Assembly: GCF_008642355.1 (NCBI RefSeq)
Contig: NZ_CP029193.1
Location: 1,698,001 to 1,762,000 of the forward strand
Direction of reading: 5' to 3'
Source: Streptomyces venezuelae
GTDB taxonomy: Bacteria > Actinomycetota > Actinomycetes > Streptomycetales > Streptomycetaceae
Length of the DNA stretch: 64,000 nucleotides
This document shows, piece by piece, positions 35,287 to 43,362 of the stretch (positions are counted from its first letter, which is position 1; each line of letters opens with the position of its first letter). Made by a program: the position numbers and the translations under genes. A model generated the notes under the pieces. The model ran no database searches. It was not told where the DNA came from and saw only the letters and a program-made list of their open reading frames with translations.

Positions 35287-35520
35287 ATGGCACGTTGCGA
35301 GGTCTGCGGAAACGACTACGGCATGTCCTTCGAGGTGCACGCCCAAGGGGCGGTGCACGTCTTCGACTGCTTCTCCTGCGCCATCCACCGCATGGCGCCC
35401 ATCTGCGAGCACTGCCGGTGCCGCATCATCGGCCAGGGCGTCGAGGTGGAGGGCCACTGGTACTGCGGCGCCCACTGCTCGCGCGCGGAGGGGCGGGTGG
35501 GCATCGTCGACAACGTCTGA
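35287..35520 (+). CDS. Zinc-ribbon/LIM-like small protein
   Basis: A 77-residue protein dominated by metal-ligand motifs: CEVCGND at residues 4-10, CFSC near 28, CEHCRC near 40, and WYCGAHC near 60. The spacing suggests two zinc sites in a LIM- or treble-clef-like fold. No enzymatic domain is present. It may be a protein- or nucleic-acid-binding adaptor. The function is unknown. The ATG at 35287 follows directly after a short gap from the exonuclease gene, on the same strand. Confidence 0.75.
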   Translation: MARCEVCGNDYGMSFEVHAQGAVHVFDCFSCAIHRMAPICEHCRCRIIGQGVEVEGHWYCGAHCSRAEGRVGIVDNV

Positions 35521-35569
35521 CCGGACCCCGCCGCCGGGCACCCCACGACCCGAGAGGTACCGTCGTGGG

Positions 35570-36358
35570 GTGTACCGCTTCCTGTTGTCCCGGCAGTGGG
35601 TGATCCTCACCCTCATCGCCCTCGTTCTCATCCCGGTGATGGTCGAGCTCGGCTTCTGGCAGCTGCACCGCCACGAGAACCGCGTCGCCCAGAACCAGCG
35701 GATCTCGGACGCGCTGAACGCCGACCCGGTCCCGGCCGAGAAGCTCACCTCGCCCGGTCACGAGGTGCCCAAGGAGGACCTCTACCGCCGGGTGAGCGCC
35801 AAGGGGACGTTCGACGCGCGGCACGAGGTCGTGGTGCGGCGGCGGACCAACTCCGACGACGCGGTCGGCTTCCACGTCCTGACCCCGTTCGCCCTGCACG
35901 ACGGCAAGATCCTGCTCGTCAACCGCGGCTGGATCCCCGCCGACGGCCCGCAGACCGCCTTCCCGAAGATCCCCGCGCCCCCCAAGGGCGAGATCACCGT
36001 CACCGGCCGCCTCATGGCCGACGAGACGTCCGCGGCCAGCGGCATCAAGGACGTCCGCGGCCTTCCGGACCGTCAGATCATGCTGATCAGCAGCGGGCAG
36101 CAGGCGGACGCCCTCGGCAAGGAGGTCCTCGGCGGCTATGTCGAGCTCTCCTCCCCCGAGGCCAAGAGCGGCTCCCCCGAGCTGATCGGCGAGCCCGACC
36201 ACAGCAGCATCGGCGCGCACATGGCGTACGCGGTCCAGTGGTGGCTGTTCGCCGCGGGCGTCCCCATCGGCTGGGTGGTCCTGGTCCGCAGGGAGCGGCG
36301 CGACCGCGCGGCCGCCGCCGAGGCCACCGCCCCGGAAGCGACACCGGCCGCCGTCTAG
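35570..36358 (+). CDS. SURF1 family cytochrome oxidase assembly protein
   Basis: A 262-residue membrane protein. One transmembrane helix follows the start (WVILTLIALVLIPVMVELGFWQLHR), another is near the C-terminus (HMAYAVQWWLFAAGVPIGWVVLV), and the large loop has ILLVNRGWIP, the SURF1 hallmarks. SURF1 (Shy1) assists heme a insertion into cytochrome c oxidase. The start is a GTG at 35570, and the ribosome binding site is weak. It precedes the GH15 gene by 13 bp. Confidence 0.9.
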   Translation: MYRFLLSRQWVILTLIALVLIPVMVELGFWQLHRHENRVAQNQRISDALNADPVPAEKLTSPGHEVPKEDLYRRVSAKGTFDARHEVVVRRRTNSDDAVGFHVLTPFALHDGKILLVNRGWIPADGPQTAFPKIPAPPKGEITVTGRLMADETSAASGIKDVRGLPDRQIMLISSGQQADALGKEVLGGYVELSSPEAKSGSPELIGEPDHSSIGAHMAYAVQWWLFAAGVPIGWVVLVRRERRDRAAAAEATAPEATPAAV

Positions 36359-36371
36359 GGCTCCAGGATCC

Positions 36372-38270
36372 GTGCCGGAAGCCCCGCAGCACGCCGGATT
36401 GACGGGGCCCCACTCCGGGAAACCGTCATCCGTGTCCCGCCACATCGAAGACCTCGCGCCCGCCACCGACCTCCCGTCCGCCGCAGAGCTCGTGCCCATC
36501 GAGGACCTCGCGCTGATCGGCGACCACCAGACCGCCGCCCTCGTCGGCAGGGACGGCTCCATCGGATGGCTCTGCCTGCCCCGCTTCGACTCGCCCGCCT
36601 GCTTCGCCGCGCTGCTCGGCGACGAGGAGAACGGGCACTGGCGCATAGCGCCCAAGGACGCCGGGGCCTGCACCCGCCGCGCCTACCGTCCCGACTCCCT
36701 CGTCCTCGACTCGGAATGGGACACGGAGGACGGCTCCGTCCGCGTCACGGACTTCATGCCGCAGCGCGACCGCGCCCCCGACGTCGTCCGCATCGTCGAG
36801 GGCCTCAAAGGCCGCGTCACCGTGCGCAGCACGCTCCGGCTGCGGTTCGACTACGGCTCGGTCGTGCCCTGGATGCGCCAGAAGGACGGGCACCGCGTCG
36901 CCGTCGCGGGCCCCGACTCCGTGTGGCTCCGCAGCGAGCCGTCCGTGCACACCTGGGGCCACGCCTTCGGCACGCACTCCGAGTTCACCGTCGAAGAGGG
37001 GGAAAAGGTCGCTTTCGTCCTGACCTGGCACCCCTCGCACGAGCCGCGCCCCTCGCTCGTCGACCCGTACGAGTCGCTGGAGCACAGCCTGGAGGACTGG
37101 CGCGCCTGGACGTCCCAGTGCCACTACGACGGACCGCACCGGGACGCGGTGCTGCGCTCCCTCATCACCCTCAAGGCCCTCACGTACGCCCCGACGGGCG
37201 GCATCGTCGCCGCCCCCACCACCTCGCTGCCCGAGGAGCCCGGCGGCGTGCGCAACTGGGACTACCGCTTCTGCTGGCTGCGCGACTCCACCCTCACCCT
37301 GGGCGCGCTGCTCGCGGCCGGCTTCTCGGAGGAGGCCGAGGCGTGGCGCGACTGGCTGCTGCGCGCCGTCGCGGGCAACCCGGCGGACCTGCAGATCGTG
37401 TACGGCCTCGCCGGAGAGCGCAGACTGCCGGAGTACGAGGTTCCGTGGCTGTCCGGGTACGCGGACTCCGCGCCGGTCCGCATCGGCAACGAAGCGGTCG
37501 AACAGCTGCAGCTCGACGTGTACGGCGAGGTCGTCGACTCCCTCGCCCTCGCCGACCGTTCGGGCCTCGCCACCCCGCCGCACGCCTGGCACCTCCAGCT
37601 GTCCCTGCTCGAATTCCTGCACAAGAAGTGGCGCGAGCCGGACCAGGGCCTGTGGGAGGTGCGCGGCCCGCGCAGGCACTTCGTGTACTCGAAGGTGATG
37701 GTCTGGGTCGCCGCCGACCGCACCGTGCGCGCTCTGGAGGAGAACCCGAAGCTCCGCGGCGACCTCGACCGGTGGCGCACGCTGCGGGACGAGGTGCACC
37801 GCGAGGTCTGCGAGCGCGGCTACGACCCGGAGCGCAACACGTTCACGCAGTCCTACGGCTCGACCGAACTGGACGCGTCACTGCTGCTGATACCGCGTGT
37901 GGGATTCCTGCCGCCCGACGACCCACGCGTCATCGGCACCATCGACGCGGTCCACGCCGAGCTCGGCCACGGCGGGCTCCTGCGCCGCTACACCGCCGAC
38001 CAGACGGAGATCGACGGCCTGCCGGGACAGGAGGGCGTCTTCGTCGTCTGCTCGTTCTGGCTGGCGGACGCCCTGCACATGACGGGCCGTACGAAGGAGG
38101 CGCGCGAACTGTTCGACCGCCTGCTCGCGCTCCGCAACGACGTGGGGCTGCTCGCGGAGGAGTACGACCCCACGTCCCGCCGTCAGCTCGGCAACTTCCC
38201 GCAGGCATTCAGCCACATCGGCCTGGTGCATACCGCCCTCGCGCTCTACGGGGCGGACGCGGGAGACTAG
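36372..38270 (+). CDS. Glycoside hydrolase family 15 enzyme (trehalase/glucoamylase-like)
   Basis: A 632-residue cytoplasmic enzyme. After a ~40-residue lead, IEDLALIGDHQTAALVGRDG and WLCLPRFDSPACFAALLG are the conserved GH15 N-terminal motifs. The catalytic (alpha/alpha)6 barrel has NWDYRFCWLRDS, GQEGVFVVCSFW and LAEEYDP, which include the likely acid and base glutamates. Mycobacterial members of this clade are trehalases, so trehalose breakdown is the best guess. GTG at 36372 (AGGA before it) and GTG at 36432 are both possible starts. It probably shares a transcript with the SURF1 gene. Confidence 0.88.
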   Translation: MPEAPQHAGLTGPHSGKPSSVSRHIEDLAPATDLPSAAELVPIEDLALIGDHQTAALVGRDGSIGWLCLPRFDSPACFAALLGDEENGHWRIAPKDAGACTRRAYRPDSLVLDSEWDTEDGSVRVTDFMPQRDRAPDVVRIVEGLKGRVTVRSTLRLRFDYGSVVPWMRQKDGHRVAVAGPDSVWLRSEPSVHTWGHAFGTHSEFTVEEGEKVAFVLTWHPSHEPRPSLVDPYESLEHSLEDWRAWTSQCHYDGPHRDAVLRSLITLKALTYAPTGGIVAAPTTSLPEEPGGVRNWDYRFCWLRDSTLTLGALLAAGFSEEAEAWRDWLLRAVAGNPADLQIVYGLAGERRLPEYEVPWLSGYADSAPVRIGNEAVEQLQLDVYGEVVDSLALADRSGLATPPHAWHLQLSLLEFLHKKWREPDQGLWEVRGPRRHFVYSKVMVWVAADRTVRALEENPKLRGDLDRWRTLRDEVHREVCERGYDPERNTFTQSYGSTELDASLLLIPRVGFLPPDDPRVIGTIDAVHAELGHGGLLRRYTADQTEIDGLPGQEGVFVVCSFWLADALHMTGRTKEARELFDRLLALRNDVGLLAEEYDPTSRRQLGNFPQAFSHIGLVHTALALYGADAGD

Positions 38271-38274
38271 GTCC

Positions 38275-39030
38275 ATGGATCTTGGACTGGAAAACCGTGT
38301 CTACGTAGTCACCGGCGCCACCCGCGGCCTCGGCAACGCCACCGCCCGCGAACTCGTCGCGGACGGCGCGAAGGTCGTGGTCACGGGCCGTCAGCAGAAG
38401 ACGGTCGACGAGGCGGCGGCCGAGCTCGGCCCGAACGCGGTGGGCGTCGTCGCGGACAACGCGGACCCCGACTCCGCGGCCTCGCTCGTCGCCGCCGCGC
38501 GTGAGCACTTCGGGCGCTTCGACGGTGTGCTGATCAGCGTCGGCGGGCCCGCGCCCGGCTTCGTCGCGGACAACACCGACGAGCAGTGGCAGGCGGCGTT
38601 CGAGTCGGTGTTCCTCGGAGCGGTGCGCCTGGCGCGGACCGCGGCGGCGGAGCTCGGTGAGGGTGGCGTCATCGGGTTCGTGCTCTCCGGGTCGGTGTAC
38701 GAGCCGATCGCGGGCCTGACCATCTCCAATGGTCTGCGGCCGGGGCTCGCCGGGTTCGCCAAGTCCCTCGCGGACGAGCTCGGCCCGCGCGGCATCCGGG
38801 TGGTCGGCGTGCTGCCCGGCCGGATCGGCACCGACCGCATGCGCCAGCTGGACGGCCTCTCCCCCGACCCGGAGGCCACCCGCGCCGCCAACGAGGCGGG
38901 CATCCCCCTGCGGCGCTACGGCACCCCGCAGGAATTCGGCCGCACCGCGGCGTTCCTGCTCTCGCCCGCGGCCTCGTACCTGACGGGGATCATGGTGCCG
39001 GTGGACGGCGGCGCGCGCGCCGGGTTCTGA
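38275..39030 (+). CDS. SDR family protein lacking the catalytic Tyr and Lys
   Basis: A 251-residue protein with an intact NAD(P)-binding motif (TGATRGLG) and a FabG-like length and C-terminus (GIMVPVDGG). By FabG numbering the active-site Ser138 is kept, but Tyr151 is Ser and Lys155 is Arg, and NNAG is replaced by SVGGP. A related SDR subgroup with a degenerate site is known. Such proteins may bind cofactor for regulation or use a different chemistry. It starts four bases after the GH15 stop. Confidence 0.85.
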   Translation: MDLGLENRVYVVTGATRGLGNATARELVADGAKVVVTGRQQKTVDEAAAELGPNAVGVVADNADPDSAASLVAAAREHFGRFDGVLISVGGPAPGFVADNTDEQWQAAFESVFLGAVRLARTAAAELGEGGVIGFVLSGSVYEPIAGLTISNGLRPGLAGFAKSLADELGPRGIRVVGVLPGRIGTDRMRQLDGLSPDPEATRAANEAGIPLRRYGTPQEFGRTAAFLLSPAASYLTGIMVPVDGGARAGF

Positions 39031-39042
39031 CGGCGCGAATCC

Positions 39043-39630
39043 TCAGCTGACCCTCTCCGCCCGGTGCTTGGCGGCCCGCAGCCGGACCGTGGCCGGCAGG
39101 GACGCGAGGCCCGCCGACTCGCGGCCCCGGGCGAGCGTGTCGGTGGAGAGCTGGTGCAGCGCGTCGGACGGGGCGGCGTGCGGGGCGAGGGTGAGGTCCA
39201 CGCGCGCCTGCGGTGCGCCGCGCCTGCCGGTGAGGACGACCTGGGCGCGGTCCACGCCGTCCAGGGTCTCGGCCTCGCCGGCCAGGACGTTCTCCATGGC
39301 ACGGCCGCGCAGCAGCGCGCCCTCGCCGTCCCCGGTCTCCACCAGGACCTCGGCGAGTCGGCGCCTGCGCAGCTGGGCGGAGAGCCACCACAGCGCGAGC
39401 AGGACGAGCACCGCCAGGGCGGCGATCACCGTGGGCCAGAACCATCCGTCGTCCCGCCACCGCGCCCGGTCGGCGGCGCTGACCAGCACGTCGTGCCGAC
39501 CGTCGTGGATCCACCAGGAGGGCGGGGACGCGCCGAGTCCGACGGCGAGCACGGAGCCGCCGAGGACCAGCAGGACGAGTCCGGCCAGGGCCAGGACGAC
39601 GCGGTTGACCGTACGCAGCACGCCGCTCAC
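39043..39630 (-). CDS. amaP: Alkaline shock response membrane anchor protein AmaP
   Basis: A 195-residue protein with two N-terminal helices flanking a short loop (RTVNRVVLALAGLVLLVLGG and WPTVIAALAVLVLLALWWLS) and a cytoplasmic C-terminal domain. This is the AmaP topology. In Staphylococcus aureus, AmaP anchors Asp23 to the membrane. The Asp23-like proteins are encoded upstream in the same operon, which supports the call. The GTG start overlaps the stop of the DUF6286 gene (GTGA). It is the last gene of the operon and lies 12 bp from a convergent gene. Confidence 0.85.
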   Translation of the reverse strand: MSGVLRTVNRVVLALAGLVLLVLGGSVLAVGLGASPPSWWIHDGRHDVLVSAADRARWRDDGWFWPTVIAALAVLVLLALWWLSAQLRRRRLAEVLVETGDGEGALLRGRAMENVLAGEAETLDGVDRAQVVLTGRRGAPQARVDLTLAPHAAPSDALHQLSTDTLARGRESAGLASLPATVRLRAAKHRAERVS

Positions 39631-40295
39631 CCCTTCCTGCCGGGCCGGGCCACATGGACGGCGAGTCCGGGGGCGCGGGCGAGGCCGAGGTCGCGGATGC
39701 CGTCGGCGAGCGTCGCGTCCAGGTCACCGCGCACGTCGTCGAGCTCACGGAAGTGGGACACCGCGCGCACGTCGACCTTGGAGCGCTTCATTCGGACCCG
39801 CACGGACTGCACGCCGGGCACGTCCATGGCCCGGTCGCGCAGGACCATGGCGGCGGCGCCGCGGTACAGGCCGCCGCGCACGTCGGAGTGGGTGCGGCGC
39901 ATCGGCAGGATGCCGCGCTGCCCGGGTGTCACGGCGAGCACGAGGAGCCAGAGGCCGAGGAGCGCGGCGACCGCGGCTCCGACGAGCACCGCGGTGTCGT
40001 CGAGGGGGCGCCTGCCGAGCTGGTGGGCGAGTTCGCGCCGCCAGTGCATGGCGGGGTGGTCGGCCCGGACGGCGACGATGTCGTAGAGGAGCAGTCCCGC
40101 GGCGCCGAGGACGACCAGGGCGAGGAGGGCGGCGGGCACCCGGCGGGGCGACCAGAACCGGGAAGCCTTCTCGTCGTCGTCGGAGAGCGTGGGCAGCGGG
40201 TCGTACGCCGTCGCGGACGCGGACTGGCGCAGCTCGCCGTCCGACTGTTCGACGACCGGCAGCGGCTGGGTGCCGCCCCCGTGGGGTTCACTCAT
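39627..40295 (-). CDS. DUF6286 membrane protein of the Asp23/AmaP operon
   Basis: A 222-residue protein with two central helices (about residues 52-75 and 105-125), a polar N-terminus and an Asp23-like C-terminal domain (DVPGVQSVRVRMKRSKVDVRA). It matches the DUF6286 proteins found next to Asp23/Gls24 genes in actinomycetes. It may be a second membrane anchor or partner for the Asp23 proteins, which is inference from context. The ATG at 40295 is supported by GGGGAGG seven bases upstream. Confidence 0.8.
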   Translation of the reverse strand: MSEPHGGGTQPLPVVEQSDGELRQSASATAYDPLPTLSDDDEKASRFWSPRRVPAALLALVVLGAAGLLLYDIVAVRADHPAMHWRRELAHQLGRRPLDDTAVLVGAAVAALLGLWLLVLAVTPGQRGILPMRRTHSDVRGGLYRGAAAMVLRDRAMDVPGVQSVRVRMKRSKVDVRAVSHFRELDDVRGDLDATLADGIRDLGLARAPGLAVHVARPGRKG

Positions 40296-40636
40296 CGTGT
40301 CCTCCCCTGTGCCGCGGCGCGTACCTGCGAGGAGTGCAGCCGCTCCACCTGAACGGCCACCTCGGGTACGTCCATCCCCGCCAACGCCTCTACCCGTTCG
40401 GTGACATGGCGACGCACCGCGCCGCACTGCCCGCCGATGTCGCAGGGGTACTCCAGCTCCAGGCTGACGCGGATGCGGGCCGCCTCGTGGTGGACGGAGA
40501 CCGTGGCGCGGGGCGGTGATCCGTCGGCCGGGACCGTGTCCACCGCCTCACGTGCCGCTCGCGCGGCGATCTTCGCGACGACCCGGTCGGCGATCCGGGT
40601 CGCGCCGCGCTCCCGGGGCGCGACCTGTGCCGCCAC
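40292..40636 (-). CDS. Short Asp23/Gls24-like protein
   Basis: A 114-residue protein with the Asp23 pattern: TRIADRVVAKIAARAAREAVD at the N-terminus and VTERVEALAGMDVPEVAVQVERL at the C-terminus. It is a truncated version of the larger Gls24 protein at 40852-41346. It has four-base overlaps or near overlaps with its neighbours, and its GTG start at 40636 is four bases from the preceding stop. It probably forms part of the same membrane-associated stress complex. Confidence 0.78.
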   Translation of the reverse strand: MAAQVAPRERGATRIADRVVAKIAARAAREAVDTVPADGSPPRATVSVHHEAARIRVSLELEYPCDIGGQCGAVRRHVTERVEALAGMDVPEVAVQVERLHSSQVRAAAQGRTR

Positions 40637-40639
40637 CGC

Positions 40640-40825
40640 TCACCGCCGCCGGTCGCCGCGGGTGCGGAAGAACTCGCCGGGTTCGAGGTCTCCGTCGAGG
40701 AACTTGCCGGCGACGAAGCCGATGGCGCCCAGGGCGGCCACCAGCAGGAACGCCCCGAAACCGCCGAAGTATCCGGCGAAGCCCAGAGCCATTCCCGCGA
40801 TCATGCCGATCACGGCCATACTCAT
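40640..40825 (-). CDS. Small hydrophobic protein of the Asp23 operon
   Basis: A 61-residue protein with two close helices rich in Gly/Ala (VIGMIAGMALGFAGYFGGFGAFLLVAALGAIGFVAG) and a charged C-terminus. It resembles the DUF2273-type small membrane proteins found in Asp23/AmaP operons. AGGAGG eight bases upstream supports the ATG at 40825. It is placed between the large and short Asp23 genes, consistent with cotranslation. Confidence 0.78.
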   Translation of the reverse strand: MSMAVIGMIAGMALGFAGYFGGFGAFLLVAALGAIGFVAGKFLDGDLEPGEFFRTRGDRRR

Positions 40826-40851
40826 GTGCGCTCCCTCCTCGTGTGGGCTGC

Positions 40852-41346
40852 CTACTGAAGGCGTCCTTGTTGCTCGTCGTCGTCCTCGTCGGGCAGCTTC
40901 ACGTCGCTCACCGCGATGTTGACCTCGACGACTTCAAGGCCTGTCATGCGCTCGACGGCCGTGATCACGTTCTCCCGTACGTCCTGGGTGACGTCCGCGA
41001 TCGAGACGCCGTACTCGACGACGATCTCCAGGTCGATCGCCGTCTGCACCTCGCCGACCTCGGCCTTCACACCGCGCGACACGGACTTCGAGCCGCCCGG
41101 CACGCGGTCGCGCACGGCGCCGAAGGTCCGGGCGAGGCCGCCGCCCATCGCGTGCACGCCGTCGACGTCCCGCGCGGCGAGGCCGGCGATCTTCTCGACG
41201 ACGCCGTCCGCGATGGTGGTGCGGCCTCTGCTGCCGGGGTCACCGCCGCCCCGGCCGGGCGCGGACCGGGCCGCGCTCTCCTCCGGTGAGTCCGGGGAGT
41301 CCTTCTGCAGCGTCTGCGACGCCTTCCGCTGTCCGGTGTCGGTCAT
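40852..41346 (-). CDS. Asp23/Gls24 family envelope stress response protein
   Basis: A 164-residue protein. A low-complexity Ser/Asp/Gly N-terminus (~40 residues) precedes the Asp23 domain (TTIADGVVEKIAGLAARDVDGV, VQTAIDLEIVVEYGVSI, VEVNIAVSDVKL). Asp23/Gls24 proteins polymerise at the membrane under cell-envelope or alkaline stress. It is the first gene of a five-gene operon that ends in amaP, and it is divergent from another Asp23-like gene. The ATG at 41346 is used. Confidence 0.9.
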   Translation of the reverse strand: MTDTGQRKASQTLQKDSPDSPEESAARSAPGRGGGDPGSRGRTTIADGVVEKIAGLAARDVDGVHAMGGGLARTFGAVRDRVPGGSKSVSRGVKAEVGEVQTAIDLEIVVEYGVSIADVTQDVRENVITAVERMTGLEVVEVNIAVSDVKLPDEDDDEQQGRLQ

Positions 41347-41454
41347 GGCCGTCCCGTCCCTTTCGAAAGGGGAACTGCCCGAGTGGGGCTGCTTCTCCGC
41401 CCACATTAAGCGCGACCCCGCGCCCGCGCGCCCGGGATGCGGCAGGCTGGGGCC

Positions 41455-42189
41455 ATGACGGGAGAGGGATGGACGCAAGCGGTGCGCCGACAGCTGGGAC
41501 TCGGCCGGGTGCTGCCGCTCGGCGGTGCCGCGGACGGCGTGTGGATGACGGAATCGGCGGCGGACGGCGCGTTGCGCCAGATGGCTGAGCGGGTGCCCGG
41601 GGTGCGGCTCGGCGCGGTGCGCATCGCGCTCGCCGCCCCTGACCGGGCGGGGACCCCCGCCGTTCCGCCGCCCCCGAGCGCGCTGGGGCCAGGGCCGCTG
41701 CGGATCACCGGGGAGTTCGCGGCGGTCGCCGGTGAACCACTGCCCGCGGCGGCGGACCGGCTGCGCGCGGCGCTGTACGAGGCGGCTGCCGGGCTCGGTC
41801 TGGTCACGACCGAGGTGGACCTGAAAGCGACGGCGCTCCTCGACGAGGCGGACGGGACGGACGAGGCCCCGGCGCGGCCGGCCGACGGTCCCCCGCACCC
41901 GTCCCCCGAGCCGCCCCCTGCGGAGGGCGCCGACACCGACGAGGCTCGCGCCGAACGGGCCGCCCTTTCGGTCCCCGGTGTGACCCGCCTGACCGGCGTC
42001 CTGGGCCGCGCCGTCCACTTCGAGGAGCCCCCGGCGACGGGCACGCTGCCGCGCCGCCACGCGCGCGTGGAACTCGCGACGGACCGCGAACACCGCGCCC
42101 TGGACGTGGCACTGGCGGTCCGTGAAGCGGTCGGCGCGGCCCTGCCGGACGGTCCCTCGGTGGCGGTGCTCGTCACCGAGGTGCGGTAA
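41455..42189 (+). CDS. Asp23-related protein of the actinomycete P10-like family
   Basis: A 244-residue protein that appears to contain two diverged Asp23-like halves (ALRQMAERVPGVRLGAVRIALAA and LSVPGVTRLTGVLGRAVHFEE) joined by a Pro/Asp-rich linker (about residues 135-170). It matches, from memory, the proteins misleadingly named nucleopolyhedrovirus P10 family that sit beside Asp23 genes. It is divergent from the Asp23 operon across 108 bp, so it likely shares its regulation. The biochemical role is unknown. Confidence 0.65.
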   Translation: MTGEGWTQAVRRQLGLGRVLPLGGAADGVWMTESAADGALRQMAERVPGVRLGAVRIALAAPDRAGTPAVPPPPSALGPGPLRITGEFAAVAGEPLPAAADRLRAALYEAAAGLGLVTTEVDLKATALLDEADGTDEAPARPADGPPHPSPEPPPAEGADTDEARAERAALSVPGVTRLTGVLGRAVHFEEPPATGTLPRRHARVELATDREHRALDVALAVREAVGAALPDGPSVAVLVTEVR

Positions 42190-42201
42190 CGGCGGATACG
42201 T

Positions 42202-43005
42202 TCAGTCGCCGAGGCCCGCGAGGTCGCGCAGGCGGCGGCCCTGGGCGGCGCGTTCGGCGACGCGCTGCTCTTCGTAGGAGCGGCCCACCGCGCCCTGCAG
42301 CAGGGCCTTCGTCTCGATGACCGCGTCGCGGGGCGCGGCGATGAGCGCGGCGGCCAGGTCCGTGGCGGCAGCGTCGAGCTGGTCGGCGGGCACGACGAGG
42401 TTGGCGAGGCCCACCCGCTCGGCCTCGTCGGCGTGGACGAAGCGCCCGGTGGCGCAGATCTCCAGCGCACGGGCGTAGCCGACGAGTCCCACCAGCGGGT
42501 GCGTGCCGGTGAGGTCGGGGACCAGGCCCAGGCTGGTCTCGCGCATGGCGAACTGAACGTCGTCCGCCGCGATCCGCAGATCGCAGGCGAGCGCGAGCTG
42601 GAAGCCGGCGCCGATGGCGTGGCCCTGGACGGCGGCGATGGACACGATGTCGCTCCGCCGCCACCAGGTGAACGCTTCCTGGTACTCGGTGATCGTGGCG
42701 TCGAGAAGGCCGTCCTCACCGCGTGCCAGATCGATGAAGGACGGTTCGCCGTCGAAGCCCTCGGGCGTGAACGCCTGCCGGTCGAGCCCCGCGGAGAAGG
42801 ACTTGCCCTCTCCGCGCAGCACCACGACGCGGACGCTGCCCGGCAACAGCTGACCGGCCTCGACCAACGCCCTCCACAGCGCGGGAGATTGGGCGTTGCG
42901 CTTGGCCGGATTGGTCAGCGTCACTGTGGCGACGGCCTCGTCGATGGTGAGGCGTACGCCGTCCTTGTCGAGAACCGGTGCGAGCTCGCTGTCGGACGAA
43001 GCCAT
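42202..43005 (-). CDS. Enoyl-CoA hydratase/isomerase family protein
   Basis: A 267-residue crotonase-fold protein. The CoA/oxyanion segments are KSFSAGLDRQAF and VQGHAIGAGFQLALACDLRIA. ETSLGLVPDLTGTHPL provides the region of the second catalytic Glu/Asp, where Asp is present rather than a typical Glu, so isomerase or other crotonase activity is possible. It probably acts in fatty-acid or aromatic-acid beta-oxidation. A hairpin with 9 bp arms lies 67-100 bp upstream. Confidence 0.85.
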   Translation of the reverse strand: MASSDSELAPVLDKDGVRLTIDEAVATVTLTNPAKRNAQSPALWRALVEAGQLLPGSVRVVVLRGEGKSFSAGLDRQAFTPEGFDGEPSFIDLARGEDGLLDATITEYQEAFTWWRRSDIVSIAAVQGHAIGAGFQLALACDLRIAADDVQFAMRETSLGLVPDLTGTHPLVGLVGYARALEICATGRFVHADEAERVGLANLVVPADQLDAAATDLAAALIAAPRDAVIETKALLQGAVGRSYEEQRVAERAAQGRRLRDLAGLGD

Positions 43006-43071
43006 GGGGTGCCTCCGATGGGGGTGCGGTCGGGCCGGACGCCGGGAGCGCCCGTAAGTGACTGCACAGTA

Positions 43072-43105
43072 ACCACCCGGCCGGTCAGCCGACCGACCGG
43101 GTGGT
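43072..43105 (-). terminator. Hairpin downstream of gbn, possibly also an operator
   Basis: Arms ACCACCCGG (43072-43080) and CCGGGTGGT (43097-43105) are perfect, with an inner GGTC/GACC pair. It begins 36 bases after the gbn stop and can terminate it. It also sits upstream of the enoyl-CoA hydratase gene, where it could be a repressor site. Confidence 0.5.
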
Positions 43106-43140
43106 CACCATCGGACCATGGGACAGCGTGCCGCCAGCCG

Positions 43141-43362
43141 TCAGCCGGCGGCGGCCTTCTTGCCTCGCGTCGCCCCGCCACGTCCCCGCAGCGTGACGCC
43201 GGATTCGCTGAGCATGCGGTGCACGAAGCCGTACGAGCGGCCGGTCTCCTCGGCCAACGCCCGGATGCTCGCACCGCCGTCGTACTTCTTCTTCAGGTCT
43301 GCCGCGAGCTTGTCGCGCGCGGCGCCGGTTACCCGGCTGCCCTTCTTCAGAGTCTCGGCCAC
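43141..43362 (-). CDS. gbn: GATC-binding nucleoid-associated protein Gbn (SCO1839-type)
   Basis: A 73-residue basic protein with one helix-turn-helix (about residues 33-58, SIRALAEETGRSYGFVHRML) and an Arg/Gly/Lys-rich tail. Its length, sequence type and place between an enoyl-CoA hydratase and an ABC-F gene match S. coelicolor SCO1839, named Gbn because it binds GATC and shapes the nucleoid during development. The GTG at 43362 is chosen because GAGGAGG lies five bases upstream. Longer readings into the leader are rejected. Five GATC sites lie in a 50 bp block upstream. Confidence 0.85.
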   Translation of the reverse strand: MAETLKKGSRVTGAARDKLAADLKKKYDGGASIRALAEETGRSYGFVHRMLSESGVTLRGRGGATRGKKAAAG

